From positions 62,001 through 126,000 of the forward strand of contig CAYJGB010000002.1 in NCBI GenBank assembly GCA_964369405.1: a DNA stretch of 64,000 nucleotides. Direction: 5' to 3'. Both the position numbers and the translations under genes were made by a program. This document shows positions 1 through 7,671 of the stretch, piece after piece. This DNA is from CAYJFG01 sp964369405. GTDB taxonomy: Bacteria > Bacillota > Clostridia > Oscillospirales > Acutalibacteraceae. A model generated the notes under the pieces. It had not been told where the DNA came from, ran no database searches, and was given only the letters and a program-made list of their open reading frames with translations. Positions within the stretch are counted from its first letter, which is position 1, and each line of letters starts with the position of its first letter.

Positions 1-556
1 TGGCAATACCTCCAAATCCATAGAATATACCTTTTTCTTTAAATTTATTACATAACATTTCAACAGTACCATTAGAAAGCAATTCAAACATAAAATTCAT
101 TTTATAACCTAGTGATAAATCATTAAGCCCTATATGAACTTCATCAATATTATCAAGATTTAAAATCTCATCAACTAAGTTAACTGCTTCTGGTGTTTCA
201 AATAATAAACATGTTCTAACTCTTTTATTAACTACTTTTAAGAATTTAGATACTTCTTCTACTGTTTTAAAATACGGAAGCATAATAACATCAGCACCAT
301 ATTCAATAATTTTTTCAATCTCTTGCTCAAAACCAACGTGTACTGGATTGCATCTAACAAGCAATTGTGATTTTTTAATACACGAACTAATAGGCACAAT
401 ATCTTCAATATTATGTCTTGATATTACTGTATTTAAGTGTCCTTGACGCTCATCTTTACCTATTAACTCTAAATCTATTACAATTCTATCTACACCAGAT
501 TTTTCTGCAATTTGAGCAATTTCTGCTCTATTTGTAATATACATTAGTTTAAACAT
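1..556 (-). CDS. HpcH/HpaI-like aldolase/citrate lyase family protein (partial, C-terminus outside window)
   Basis: About 185 codons are visible, starting at ATG 554-556 and reading off the left edge. The translation opens MFKLMYITNRAEIAQIAEKS, continues with GVDRIVIDLE, a VRCNPVH stretch, GADVIMLPYFKTVEEV, LLFETPEAV and HIGLNDLSLG. The order 'D-x-E near the N-terminus, N-P, ADVIMLPY, FETPEA, GLNDL' is that of the HpcH/HpaI and CitE TIM-barrel fold, whose members cleave or form C-C bonds of acyl-CoA or 2-keto acids with a divalent metal; the E of FETPEA is a likely metal ligand. The start overlaps the stop of the upstream sugar transferase (TAATG), so the two are translationally coupled. That points to a role in making or decorating an extracellular polysaccharide, but the substrate cannot be told. 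Confidence 0.7.
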   Translation of the reverse strand, partial: MFKLMYITNRAEIAQIAEKSGVDRIVIDLELIGKDERQGHLNTVISRHNIEDIVPISSCIKKSQLLVRCNPVHVGFEQEIEKIIEYGADVIMLPYFKTVEEVSKFLKVVNKRVRTCLLFETPEAVNLVDEILNLDNIDEVHIGLNDLSLGYKMNFMFELLSNGTVEMLCNKFKEKGIFYGFGGIA

Positions 557-1218
557 TACTCAATTACTCCCTCTACTAATAATGATTCTTCGTTAACTAT
601 TTCGTTTTCTGATACAGCCTTCGACGCTGTAACTCCAGTATTTTCATTGTTAGCATTAGTAAACACTTTAACTATAGTTGTAAAAAATATCTTTGCATCA
701 AAACTTAAAGACATTTTTTGAGTATATTCAACATCGTATTCAATTCTTTTATCCCAATTTATTTCTTTACGCCCATTTACTTGAGCTAGACCTGTTACGC
801 CAGGTCTTACTGAAAATCGTTTTAATTGAGTCTTAGTATATTCATTATATTCCCAAGGATGGTATGTAAGAACTGGTCTAGGTCCTATTAAACTCATATC
901 TCCTTTTAATATATTTATAAACTGAGGAAATTCATCTATACTAGTAGCTCTAATAAACTTACCTACTTTTGTCACACGTGCATCATTTTTATCAGAATAA
1001 ACCCCACTACCAGTTTTTTCTGCACCTTGACACATCGAACGAAACTTGTAAATATTAAACACTTTACCATCTAAACCAATTCTCTTCTGTTTAAAGATAA
1101 CTGGTCCTCTGCTCTCAATTTTAATAAAAGCAGCTGTAATTAACAATATAGGCAAAAGTAACGTAAGTCCCACGCAAGACAACGCTATATCAATTCCTCT
1201 TTTAAAATATATATACAT
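556..1218 (-). CDS. Sugar transferase (undecaprenyl-phosphate glycosyl-1-phosphate transferase)
   Basis: This 220-residue protein matches the short bacterial sugar transferase family (PglC/WcaJ catalytic domain). It transfers a sugar-1-phosphate from a nucleotide sugar to undecaprenyl phosphate on the inner membrane face, the first step of capsule or exopolysaccharide repeat synthesis. Visible hallmarks are the N-terminal KRGIDI followed by one hydrophobic segment (about residues 10-32), GPVIFKQKRIGLDGK, FNIYKFRSM, the TSIDEFPQ acidic motif (catalytic D-E), LKGDMSLIGPRPV and RPGVTGLAQVNGR. The length equals that of the minimal monotopic enzymes; there is no extra N-terminal CoA-binding/TM region as in WbaP. 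ATG 1218 has a GGGGTG ribosome site six bases upstream. The C-terminal 35 residues are Glu/Val/Asn-rich and not conserved in the family. Confidence 0.92.
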   Translation of the reverse strand: MYIYFKRGIDIALSCVGLTLLLPILLITAAFIKIESRGPVIFKQKRIGLDGKVFNIYKFRSMCQGAEKTGSGVYSDKNDARVTKVGKFIRATSIDEFPQFINILKGDMSLIGPRPVLTYHPWEYNEYTKTQLKRFSVRPGVTGLAQVNGRKEINWDKRIEYDVEYTQKMSLSFDAKIFFTTIVKVFTNANNENTGVTASKAVSENEIVNEESLLVEGVIE

Positions 1219-1268
1219 ACAAACACCCCAACCCCAAAACCAAGACTATTGACCAAAATATTATATAA

Positions 1269-1297
1269 ATTTTATCACATATTTAGATTTAATACAA
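1269..1297 (-). promoter_or_regulatory. Predicted sigma-A promoter of the sugar transferase operon
   Basis: On the minus strand TTGTAT (1297-1292) and TAAAAT (1274-1269) are 17 bases apart, about 50 bases upstream of ATG 1218. It is read from sequence only. Confidence 0.5.
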
Positions 1298-1416
1298 CTA
1301 TTTTTTGCTTTTTTTTTGTCTAAAATTAATATATTCCAAACATTTGCAATTCATAAAGTTAAAATAACTATCTTATTAAAAATTTTGTGCTTATTTTTAT
1401 CTAATGAATATAATTT

Positions 1417-1478
1417 TTGATATACTTGTACAACAAAATATAATAAATTCTTTACTTTTAATAAAATTAGTGTATAAT
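1417..1478 (+). promoter_or_regulatory. Predicted sigma-A promoter region of the cysteine desulfurase gene
   Basis: Two candidates lie in tandem: TTGATA 1417-1422 / N16 / TATAAT 1439-1444, and TTTACT 1451-1456 / N16 / TATAAT 1473-1478. Either would give a short leader before ATG 1510. Confidence 0.5.
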
Positions 1479-1509
1479 AGATAAATTAATATAATTAAAG
1501 GTGATATTT

Positions 1510-2643
1510 ATGAACAGTGAAATTTACTTTGACAATAGTGCTACTACAAAGCCTAGTAAAAACTGTATTGAAGCGATTACTGAATGTCTAACTATAAATT
1601 ACGGCAATCCCTCTTCTCTACATAATAAAGGTTTTTTAGCTGAAAATATAGTGGAAAACAGTAGAAATATTATTGCACATTCTTTAAATGTAAATAAAAA
1701 TGAAATATTTTTTACAAGTGGTGGTACAGAAAGTAACAACCTTGCAATTTTAGGTGCAGTAGATACACGAAAACGTATGGGTAATAGAATTATTACGACT
1801 GCTATTGAACATTCCTCAGTATTTGAAACAATGAAACACCTCGAAAGTCTTGGATATGAGGTGATTTACTTAAAACCAGATGAGAATGATAACATCACAT
1901 TAGAGCAATTAAATAATGCAATAGATAATAATACAATACTCGTAAGTATGATGTATGTTAATAATGAAACAGGCCTTATATTACCAATTGATAAAGTTTC
2001 CAAAGTAATTAAAGCTAAAAAATCACCTGCTTTATTTCATTGTGACGCAGTACAAGCGTATGGTAAAATTAAAATTTATCCAAAAAAATATTCTATGGAT
2101 TTATTAACAATCTCAGCCCACAAAATCCATGGGCCACAAGGTATTGGTGCAGTTTATATAAAAAATAGTGTTAAAGTTAATCCAATAACCTTTGGTGGAG
2201 AACAAGAAAATAAAATTCGTCCTGGAACTCAAGCTACTGCTTTAATCTCTGGTTTTGGTGCTAGCGTTTTAGAGGTCGATTATAATAATTTTGATTATAT
2301 TAGAGAACTTCAAAATTACTTAAAACTTAAATTAAAAGATATTGATGATGTTGCTATCAATTCTCCAAACGATAACTTCCCATACATATTAAATTTTTCA
2401 ATTTTAGGTATTAAAAGCGAAACTATGCTACATTATCTAGCAGATAAAAATGTATATGTTTCAAGTGGTTCTGCTTGTGCTAAGGGTAAGCAAAGCCATG
2501 TTTTAAAAGCTCTTAATCTAAATAAGAAAATTTCTGATAGTGCTATTAGGGTCAGCTTTTCAAAAGAAAATACATTTTTCGAAATCGATAGTCTAGTTGC
2601 ACATATTGCAAACGCAACTAGTGATATTATTAGAAAAATATAA
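1510..2643 (+). CDS. Cysteine desulfurase, IscS/NifS family (ThiI partner)
   Basis: This class V PLP enzyme removes sulfur from cysteine as a protein persulfide. The sequence shows the IYFDNSATT opening, the HCDAVQAYGK stretch, the PLP lysine in SAHKIHGPQG and the active-site cysteine in SSGSACAKGKQ. The longest frame starts at GTG 1501, but that GTG is part of the AAAGGTGA ribosome site; ATG 1510 gives the normal N-terminus and 377 residues. thiI follows 113 bases downstream on the same strand. In Bacillus subtilis a dedicated desulfurase (NifZ) sits next to thiI and feeds s4U tRNA modification; by context this copy probably does the same. No IscU/SufU scaffold is adjacent, so a general Fe-S role is less likely. 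Confidence 0.93.
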   Translation: MNSEIYFDNSATTKPSKNCIEAITECLTINYGNPSSLHNKGFLAENIVENSRNIIAHSLNVNKNEIFFTSGGTESNNLAILGAVDTRKRMGNRIITTAIEHSSVFETMKHLESLGYEVIYLKPDENDNITLEQLNNAIDNNTILVSMMYVNNETGLILPIDKVSKVIKAKKSPALFHCDAVQAYGKIKIYPKKYSMDLLTISAHKIHGPQGIGAVYIKNSVKVNPITFGGEQENKIRPGTQATALISGFGASVLEVDYNNFDYIRELQNYLKLKLKDIDDVAINSPNDNFPYILNFSILGIKSETMLHYLADKNVYVSSGSACAKGKQSHVLKALNLNKKISDSAIRVSFSKENTFFEIDSLVAHIANATSDIIRKI

Positions 2644-2692
2644 CATAAATTTAAAAATTAACAATTTGTTCACAATTTATTTTAATTATCTA

Positions 2693-2721
2693 TTTTTTTC
2701 TACAATAAAAAGTGGTATAAT
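2693..2721 (+). promoter_or_regulatory. Predicted extended -10 promoter of thiI
   Basis: TGG directly precedes TATAAT (2716-2721), an extended -10 element (TGnTATAAT). The -35 region is only a T-rich stretch. ATG of thiI is at 2757. Confidence 0.5.
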
Positions 2722-2756
2722 TAATATAAAAACTATGAAAGGATAGATTTTTTACT

Positions 2757-3929
2757 ATGAACGAAATTATTCTTGTAAAAGTTGGCGAAATTGCTTTAAA
2801 AGGTTTAAATAAAAGAACTTTTGAAGATGTGCTAATTAAAAATATAAAACGTAGACTTACAAATATTGGTAATTTTAATATTAAGTGTGCTCAATCCACT
2901 ATTTATATTACCCCATTAGATGATAATATAGACTTAGATGAGGCAGAGAATATAATTTCTACTATTTTTGGTATCGCAACTTACTCAAAGGCTTGTGTAT
3001 CAACTAAAAATATGGACGATATTTATAAATGTTCAAAAGAATACTTATTTGATGAATTATCACTTGCTAAAACTTTTAAAGTTGAGGCTAAGCGTGCTGA
3101 TAAACAATTCCCATTAAAATCTCCACAAATTTGCATGGAACTTGGAGGTTATATTCTAGAGAATTTTTCTAATTTAAAAGTTGATGTTCATAACCCTGAT
3201 GTTACTGTAACTGTCGAGATTAGAGATTTTGGCTCATATATTAGAGGAAAAGCAAAAAAAGGTGCTGGTGGTATTCCAGTTGGCACAGGTGGAAAAGCAT
3301 CTATTCTGATAAGTGGTGGTATTGATAGCCCAGTAGCAGCTTATATGCTTGCTAAACGTGGTGTAGAGTTAACTGCTATTCACTTTGCAAGCCCACCATA
3401 CACTAGCGCTAGAGCTGAACAAAAAGTGCAAGATTTATTAGAGATAGTTTCATTATATAGTGGCAGAATGACTATGTATACTGTTCCTTTTACAAAAATT
3501 CAAGAGGAAATACAAAAAAAATGCCCTGAAGAATTATTCACCATAATAATGAGAAGACTAATGATGCAGATTTCTGAAATTATATCAAAAGATAAAAATT
3601 GTAGTGCTCTTATCACTGGCGAAAGTTTAGGACAAGTTGCTAGTCAAACTATTTTAGCTATTGCCTGTACTGATGAGGTATGTAATATGCCAGTATTTAG
3701 GCCTTTAATCGGAATGGATAAAGATGAAATAATTAAAATTTCTAGGAAAATTGGTGCTTTTGAAACTTCTATTCTTCCGTATGAAGATTGTTGCACAGTT
3801 TTCACACCAAAGCACCCTAGAACTAGACCTAATTTAAAGTTTGTTAGACAAGCTCAAGAAAAACTTGATTGTGATTTACTTATCGATGAAGCGATAAATA
3901 ATTTAAAAGTTACACAAATAGGATATTAA
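2757..3929 (+). CDS. thiI: tRNA 4-thiouridine synthase ThiI
   Basis: ThiI adenylates U8 of tRNA and inserts sulfur to make 4-thiouridine; it can also act in thiazole synthesis. At 390 residues it has the three core parts: an N-terminal ferredoxin-like domain (opening ILVKVGEIALKGLNKRTFED), a THUMP domain (about 60-165, ending at the EIRDFGSYI strand), and the ATP pyrophosphatase domain with the PP-loop SGGIDSPVAAYML near residue 185. The C-terminus has the CCTVFTPKHP motif. The rhodanese domain that completes the Escherichia coli enzyme is absent, as is usual in Firmicutes, where a partner desulfurase supplies sulfur directly; that partner is the gene just upstream. Confidence 0.96.
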   Translation: MNEIILVKVGEIALKGLNKRTFEDVLIKNIKRRLTNIGNFNIKCAQSTIYITPLDDNIDLDEAENIISTIFGIATYSKACVSTKNMDDIYKCSKEYLFDELSLAKTFKVEAKRADKQFPLKSPQICMELGGYILENFSNLKVDVHNPDVTVTVEIRDFGSYIRGKAKKGAGGIPVGTGGKASILISGGIDSPVAAYMLAKRGVELTAIHFASPPYTSARAEQKVQDLLEIVSLYSGRMTMYTVPFTKIQEEIQKKCPEELFTIIMRRLMMQISEIISKDKNCSALITGESLGQVASQTILAIACTDEVCNMPVFRPLIGMDKDEIIKISRKIGAFETSILPYEDCCTVFTPKHPRTRPNLKFVRQAQEKLDCDLLIDEAINNLKVTQIGY

Positions 3930-3952
3930 ATTTACAAGGAGGATTTATTAAT

Positions 3953-6340
3953 ATGAATGTTGAAATTTATGCAATTAATTATAATAAAAAGTCAACATCT
4001 AAATTAAATAAGAACATTAAAAATTTAGCTGCTGATTTATCTAAAAGTAAAATTAATTTATTATACAAAACCGATATAAACCCTAGATATGACCATTTTT
4101 TAGAAAATCTAGCTGATACATTTTCTTCTGAAGATAATGTCAACACAATAATCATCACAAATGCTTTAGATAAAGATAGGGATAGTTCTCTTCACTTGAT
4201 ACTATCAAATTTAACATCTAATATGAAAACATTAGAGCAAGAAACGTTTTCAAATTTAGAGTCTGGATTTTTTAAAAATTCATTAGCTCTGGAAGAATCT
4301 GATGAAATCTATTTAAATTCGTTTGAAACAGATAGTAATAATGCATATTCAAACGTTATATCAATACCAGATATGGGAAATGGCACTAACGCTTACTGTT
4401 TTTTCTACAAAGGCAAAAAAATTATAACATTGCCAACTGAAGAACTAAGTGGAGTTCATAGCTTAGATATGATAGATAAAGCTCTATTATTTGCCTATAA
4501 CGCTTTAGAGATAAGCAGTAATGACTTATCTACTAAAGGGTATAAGTATATCCCTACTGACCTAACTTACCTTTCAAAAGAAAAAAATAAAAAACTTAAA
4601 AAACGTAGTTTTTGGTCAAATATTATTCCGAGAAAAGGTGACGGTTTTAAAGAATGGCTTAGAAAAATCATCCTAATTTTAGCCTCTTTAACTTTTCTTA
4701 TTACTGCTGCATATCTTCTTGATTATCTTGTCATCCAACCATGGCTTAACGACCAAGCAAACGATAAAATCAAAGATATAGGTAAAACTGAAGTAGTTGA
4801 AGTTGTTACTGACCCTGAATCAGGTGAAGTTATAGAAACTATTGTAACTAGGGATTGGGATGCCTTAAAAGAAGTTAACGAAGATATAATTGGCTGGATT
4901 AAGCAAGATGATACTAAATATCTTGACTACCCTGTTTTAATGAGTGATAATGATAATTATAATTATCAAGAGTATCTATATAGAGATTACGAAGGTAATT
5001 ACACAGGTTATGGTAGCATTTTTGTAGACTTTAGAAGCGATGAAGGTGCTGAGTCTAAAAACGTAATAATGCATGGTCATAATATGCAAGATGGAAGAAT
5101 GTTCCAAGCGCTTATGAATTACGGAACATATACAGGTGACTTAGATTATTACAAAGACCACCCTACTATTAATTTCGACACACCAGACGGTGAGGGATTA
5201 TATAAAATAATTTCAGTTTACAAAACTAACACTTTAGATGAACATGGTCAATACTTCGATTATTTAACAGGCTCATTTAATAGTGATGCTGAATTTATGA
5301 ATTATGTTTATCTAATTCGAGAACGTTCTTTATTTGATATACCAGTAGATGTCAATGAAGATGACCAACTAATAACTTTATCTACTTGTTCTTATGAATA
5401 CTCAGAATTTAGAACTGTAGTAGTTGCTAGAAAACTTAGAGCAGACGAAAGCCCTAAAGTAGAAACTAAAAAAGCTACTATCAATTCAGATGCTTTATGG
5501 CCAGATGTTTATTATGGAAATAATGTAAATTCAAAACCTAAAGTTACTACATTTTCTACAGAACTTGAAGCTGGTAATATAGACTGGTATGACGGAAAAG
5601 GTAATTTAAAAGGTACAGAGAGAATGTTTACTCTGTATGATGAGATAGATGAAACTGGCAATAGAGTTACTCCTGATGATATTGGTGAAGAGGGTGAGAA
5701 AATACTACCTACTAAAATAACTTTAAATAAATCAGATGTTACTATGAGTGTAGGAGATACAACTAAACTTACACCATCTTGGGCGCCAGACGATACCACT
5801 GTTAAGACATATACCATGTCTACAACAAATAAAAATGTTGTTAGAATAGCAAACGACGGTACTGTAACAGCACTAGGACCAGGTAACGCTGACATTATAT
5901 TTAAAACAGAAAACGGTTTGACAGCTACTTGTAGTTTTACAGTAGAGTTGCCACTAACTGATATATCACTGGACTGGGCTACATATTACTTAAAAGAAGG
6001 TACATCTTTTGGTCTTAATGTATACTTTACGCCAACCAACACAACAGAAAAAGACATTATATGGTCTTCTTCTAGTTCTTCTGTAGCTTCTGTAGACTCT
6101 GCTGGTAAAGTAACTGCAAAAAAAGAGGGTAAGACAACTATTACTGCTACAGGTAGTAACGGTATAAAGGCAACTTGTACTGTCAATGTGTATAGCGATG
6201 GTAGTAGTACAACCCCTACACAAGCTCCTACAGAGAAACCTACAGAAGCACCTACAACAAAACCACCTACTGACCCACCAACTACATTACCACCAACTGA
6301 CCCACCAACAGCAGAAGAAACTGTAACTGAAGCAGAATAA
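3953..6340 (+). CDS. Composite class B-type sortase with N-terminal cytoplasmic domain and C-terminal Ig-like (BIG2) repeats
   Basis: This 795-residue protein has four parts. Residues 1-235 form a soluble domain that should be cytoplasmic. A membrane segment lies at about 239-261 (LILASLTFLITAAYLLDYL). Residues 290-490 are a class B sortase: GWIKQDDTKYLDYPV, catalytic His376 in MHGHNM, Cys479 in TLSTCSYE and Arg487 in FRTVVVAR. Two BIG2-type Ig-like domains follow (about 585-663 and 667-747), then a Thr/Pro-rich tail of PTEAPTT/PPTDPPTT units. Sortases cut a C-terminal sorting motif and attach the protein to peptidoglycan. Typical class B sortases are about 250 residues with only a short N-terminus, so both extensions are unusual. 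ATG 3953 has a GGAGGA ribosome site. A likely substrate is the TPSTG protein encoded at 50731-55884. Confidence 0.9.
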   Translation: MNVEIYAINYNKKSTSKLNKNIKNLAADLSKSKINLLYKTDINPRYDHFLENLADTFSSEDNVNTIIITNALDKDRDSSLHLILSNLTSNMKTLEQETFSNLESGFFKNSLALEESDEIYLNSFETDSNNAYSNVISIPDMGNGTNAYCFFYKGKKIITLPTEELSGVHSLDMIDKALLFAYNALEISSNDLSTKGYKYIPTDLTYLSKEKNKKLKKRSFWSNIIPRKGDGFKEWLRKIILILASLTFLITAAYLLDYLVIQPWLNDQANDKIKDIGKTEVVEVVTDPESGEVIETIVTRDWDALKEVNEDIIGWIKQDDTKYLDYPVLMSDNDNYNYQEYLYRDYEGNYTGYGSIFVDFRSDEGAESKNVIMHGHNMQDGRMFQALMNYGTYTGDLDYYKDHPTINFDTPDGEGLYKIISVYKTNTLDEHGQYFDYLTGSFNSDAEFMNYVYLIRERSLFDIPVDVNEDDQLITLSTCSYEYSEFRTVVVARKLRADESPKVETKKATINSDALWPDVYYGNNVNSKPKVTTFSTELEAGNIDWYDGKGNLKGTERMFTLYDEIDETGNRVTPDDIGEEGEKILPTKITLNKSDVTMSVGDTTKLTPSWAPDDTTVKTYTMSTTNKNVVRIANDGTVTALGPGNADIIFKTENGLTATCSFTVELPLTDISLDWATYYLKEGTSFGLNVYFTPTNTTEKDIIWSSSSSSVASVDSAGKVTAKKEGKTTITATGSNGIKATCTVNVYSDGSSTTPTQAPTEKPTEAPTTKPPTDPPTTLPPTDPPTAEETVTEAE

Positions 6341-6371
6341 TTATATTCATTGTAAATAGAAAGGGTTATTT

Positions 6372-6779
6372 ATGAATTGTAGCGTAATATTTTACATGGC
6401 ACACAAAACAAGTTATTGTGAAACATCACTTAATAATGTTTTGAAAGCTAATGATATTAAAGTTGAATATATATATCCAGCATTTTCTCCAGAGATGTTG
6501 GCTGAGGCTGTTAATAGTTCCAGCGAAAATACTGATATAATATTTATTTTAGGAGGACTATCAAAAACTGGGTATAATAATACAATATCTGTTCTTTCGA
6601 AAGGATTTAACGACCTTGACCCTAAGCCAAATGTTTATGAAATTAAAAACAATGTCAAGGGCGATAATGGTTTTATACTTAATTATCAAAATCAAAATAT
6701 TATCGTATTACCAGATGACCCAGAACAAATTGTATCAATGATTAGTAAAAATTTAATCGGATTACTGATAGAAAGATAA
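6372..6779 (+). CDS. Small protein resembling the N-terminal domain of the adjacent sortase; MoaB/CinA-like fold suspected
   Basis: This 135-residue soluble protein has no signal peptide or membrane segment and starts at ATG 6372 behind AAGGG. It has the order 'DIIFILGGLSKTGYNNTIS ... NIIVLPDDPEQIVSMI'. The preceding sortase carries a related order in its N-terminal domain (VNTIIITNALDKDRDSS ... KKIITLPTEE). The pattern 'hydrophobic strand-GG-x-S-x-T-x-x-N-x-T' followed later by 'strand-LP-x-x-P' recalls the molybdopterin-binding MoaB/Mog/CinA domain, whose usual motifs are TGGTG..D.T and LPG.P. Here those motifs are degenerate, so enzymatic activity in cofactor synthesis is doubtful. It lies 31 bases after the sortase and is probably co-transcribed. 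The family call is my inference from pattern only. Confidence 0.5.
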   Translation: MNCSVIFYMAHKTSYCETSLNNVLKANDIKVEYIYPAFSPEMLAEAVNSSSENTDIIFILGGLSKTGYNNTISVLSKGFNDLDPKPNVYEIKNNVKGDNGFILNYQNQNIIVLPDDPEQIVSMISKNLIGLLIER

Positions 6780-6943
6780 CAATTTTTTACTAAAGACTGC
6801 ATTTTAAGACATATTTATTTATATTATTTAATTGATTTGTATTTAATTTAAGAGTTATTAATACAAGCATTATTAATATATTTAAAATTTCTTACAGTGC
6901 AGTCTAATTTTTAAAAAAATTTATACTTTTTTTAAAAAGATAT

Positions 6944-6972
6944 TTGACAAATCCTTATTTTTAGTGTATACT
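6944..6972 (+). promoter_or_regulatory. Strong sigma-A promoter of the cold-shock gene
   Basis: TTGACA (6944-6949) is 17 bases from TATACT (6967-6972). Transcription would begin near 6979, leaving a leader of about 128 bases before ATG 7107. The sequence before it (6780-6943) is AT-rich and shows no gene. Confidence 0.8.
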
Positions 6973-7004
6973 GTCAATGTATTCAAAATGTCACACATTG
7001 AACT

Positions 7005-7060
7005 CGCATATTTTTGTAAGTCATTGTCTGTTAATGAGTTACAAAAATGTGCGGGTTTTT
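7005..7060 (+). promoter_or_regulatory. Terminator-like hairpin in the cold-shock mRNA leader (possible attenuator)
   Basis: Bases 7005-7025 and 7033-7053 pair over 21 positions with one G-G mismatch and one G-T wobble, with a 7-base loop (gtctgtt). GGTTTTT follows at 7054-7060. It lies wholly within the leader, between the promoter and the ribosome site GGAGG (7095-7099). By structure it is an intrinsic terminator, so transcription of the downstream gene would need read-through. Confidence 0.7.
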
Positions 7061-7106
7061 ATTATGCTTTATTGGATATAAATATTTTTTTAATGGAGGT
7101 ACCACA

Positions 7107-7319
7107 ATGAACAACGGTACAGTAAAATGGTTTAATGCAGAAAAAGGTTTTGGTTTTATTTCTAACGATGACGGCGGCGAAGATGTATTCGTACATTTCT
7201 CAGCAATCGTTTCTGAAGGCTATAAAACATTAAACGAAGGTGACAAAGTTACTTTTGAAACAGAAACAGATCCTAAAAACAGCAGCAAATTAAGAGCTGT
7301 TAATGTAGTAAAAGCATAA
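7107..7319 (+). CDS. Cold-shock protein, CspA family
   Basis: This 70-residue protein is a full-length cold-shock domain: it opens MNNGTVKWFNAEKGFGFI, with RNP1 KGFGFI and RNP2 VFVHF, and ends in the basic KLRAVNVVKA. Members bind single-stranded RNA and DNA as chaperones that melt secondary structure, and several act as antiterminators. An in-frame extension to 7047 exists but runs through the leader hairpin; GGAGG at 7095-7099 with seven-base spacing fixes the start at ATG 7107. It is monocistronic, with its own promoter (6944) and terminator (7357). The leader hairpin suggests that expression is set by transcription read-through. Confidence 0.96.
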   Translation: MNNGTVKWFNAEKGFGFISNDDGGEDVFVHFSAIVSEGYKTLNEGDKVTFETETDPKNSSKLRAVNVVKA

Positions 7320-7356
7320 TTTAGTAACATTTTAATACTAAATAATAAACCTTAAG

Positions 7357-7399
7357 AGGGTGTCGCAATGGAGTATAACTCGTATGTGACACCCTTTTT
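7357..7399 (+). terminator. Terminator of the cold-shock gene; member of a dispersed hairpin family
   Basis: Bases 7357-7367 (AGGGTGTCGCA) pair with 7385-7395 (TGTGACACCCT), with a second small stem (GAGT/ACTC) in the loop and a T tract after it. Sequence and loop resemble the hairpins at 41081-41118 and 50443-50478. Confidence 0.8.
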
Positions 7400-7412
7400 G
7401 TTGTTTAATTTT

Positions 7413-7452
7413 CAGTCTCTTTGTCAAATGTTGGGGTTTGACAAAGAGACTG
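7413..7452. repeat. Perfect 16-bp inverted repeat
   Basis: Bases 7413-7428 and 7437-7452 (CAGTCTCTTTGTCAAA and its complement) pair without mismatch around the 8-base loop TGTTGGGG. There is no T tract after it, so it is not a classic terminator. It lies in the gene-free stretch 7320-7671, which is filled by palindromes. Confidence 0.85.
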
Positions 7453-7481
7453 TATTTATTCGTCATATTATACAAGTCCGT

Positions 7482-7558
7482 TGTAGGGGCGAAATCCATT
7501 TTCGCCCGAAATTCTTCAAACTCACAAAAAATTGGGAGCATATGAATGCTCCCCTACA
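7482..7558. repeat. Nested palindromic element with terminal inverted repeats (MITE-like)
   Basis: The ends are TGTAGGGG (7482-7489) and CCCCTACA (7551-7558). Inside are two more hairpins: GGGCGAAA/TTTCGCCC (7487-7494 with 7500-7507) and GGGAGCAT/ATGCTCCC (7534-7541 with 7546-7553). It encodes no protein. This layout is that of a short non-autonomous mobile repeat. Confidence 0.65.
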
Positions 7559-7587
7559 GGTTTGATGTTCTGTTATAATTTGTGGTA

Positions 7588-7623
7588 TAAAAAAACAATG
7601 GGAAGGTATTAAAACCCTCCCAT
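7588..7623 (-). terminator. Terminator of the paaK-iorA-iorB operon
   Basis: On the minus strand ATGGGAGG (7623-7616) pairs with CCTTCCCAT (7606-7598) around an AT loop and is followed by a T tract (A-run 7588-7595 on the plus strand). It is 49 bases past the iorB stop. Confidence 0.8.
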
Positions 7624-7671
7624 CAGACTGTAAAAATTACAAATCACTAAATCATCATATTATACGTAACA

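Noticed and set aside
6794..6905. Inverted AGACTGCA/TGCAGTCT bracketing a 112-base AT-rich block
   Set aside because: Only eight base pairs at about 95 bases distance; expected occasionally by chance and no other element supports it.
7047..7106. In-frame N-terminal extension of the cold-shock protein (about 20 extra residues)
   Set aside because: It lies inside the leader hairpin and lacks a ribosome site; GGAGG at 7095-7099 points to ATG 7107.
7338..7565. Two short open frames (plus and minus) after the cold-shock gene
   Set aside because: They run through palindromic repeats and have no ribosome site or recognisable product.
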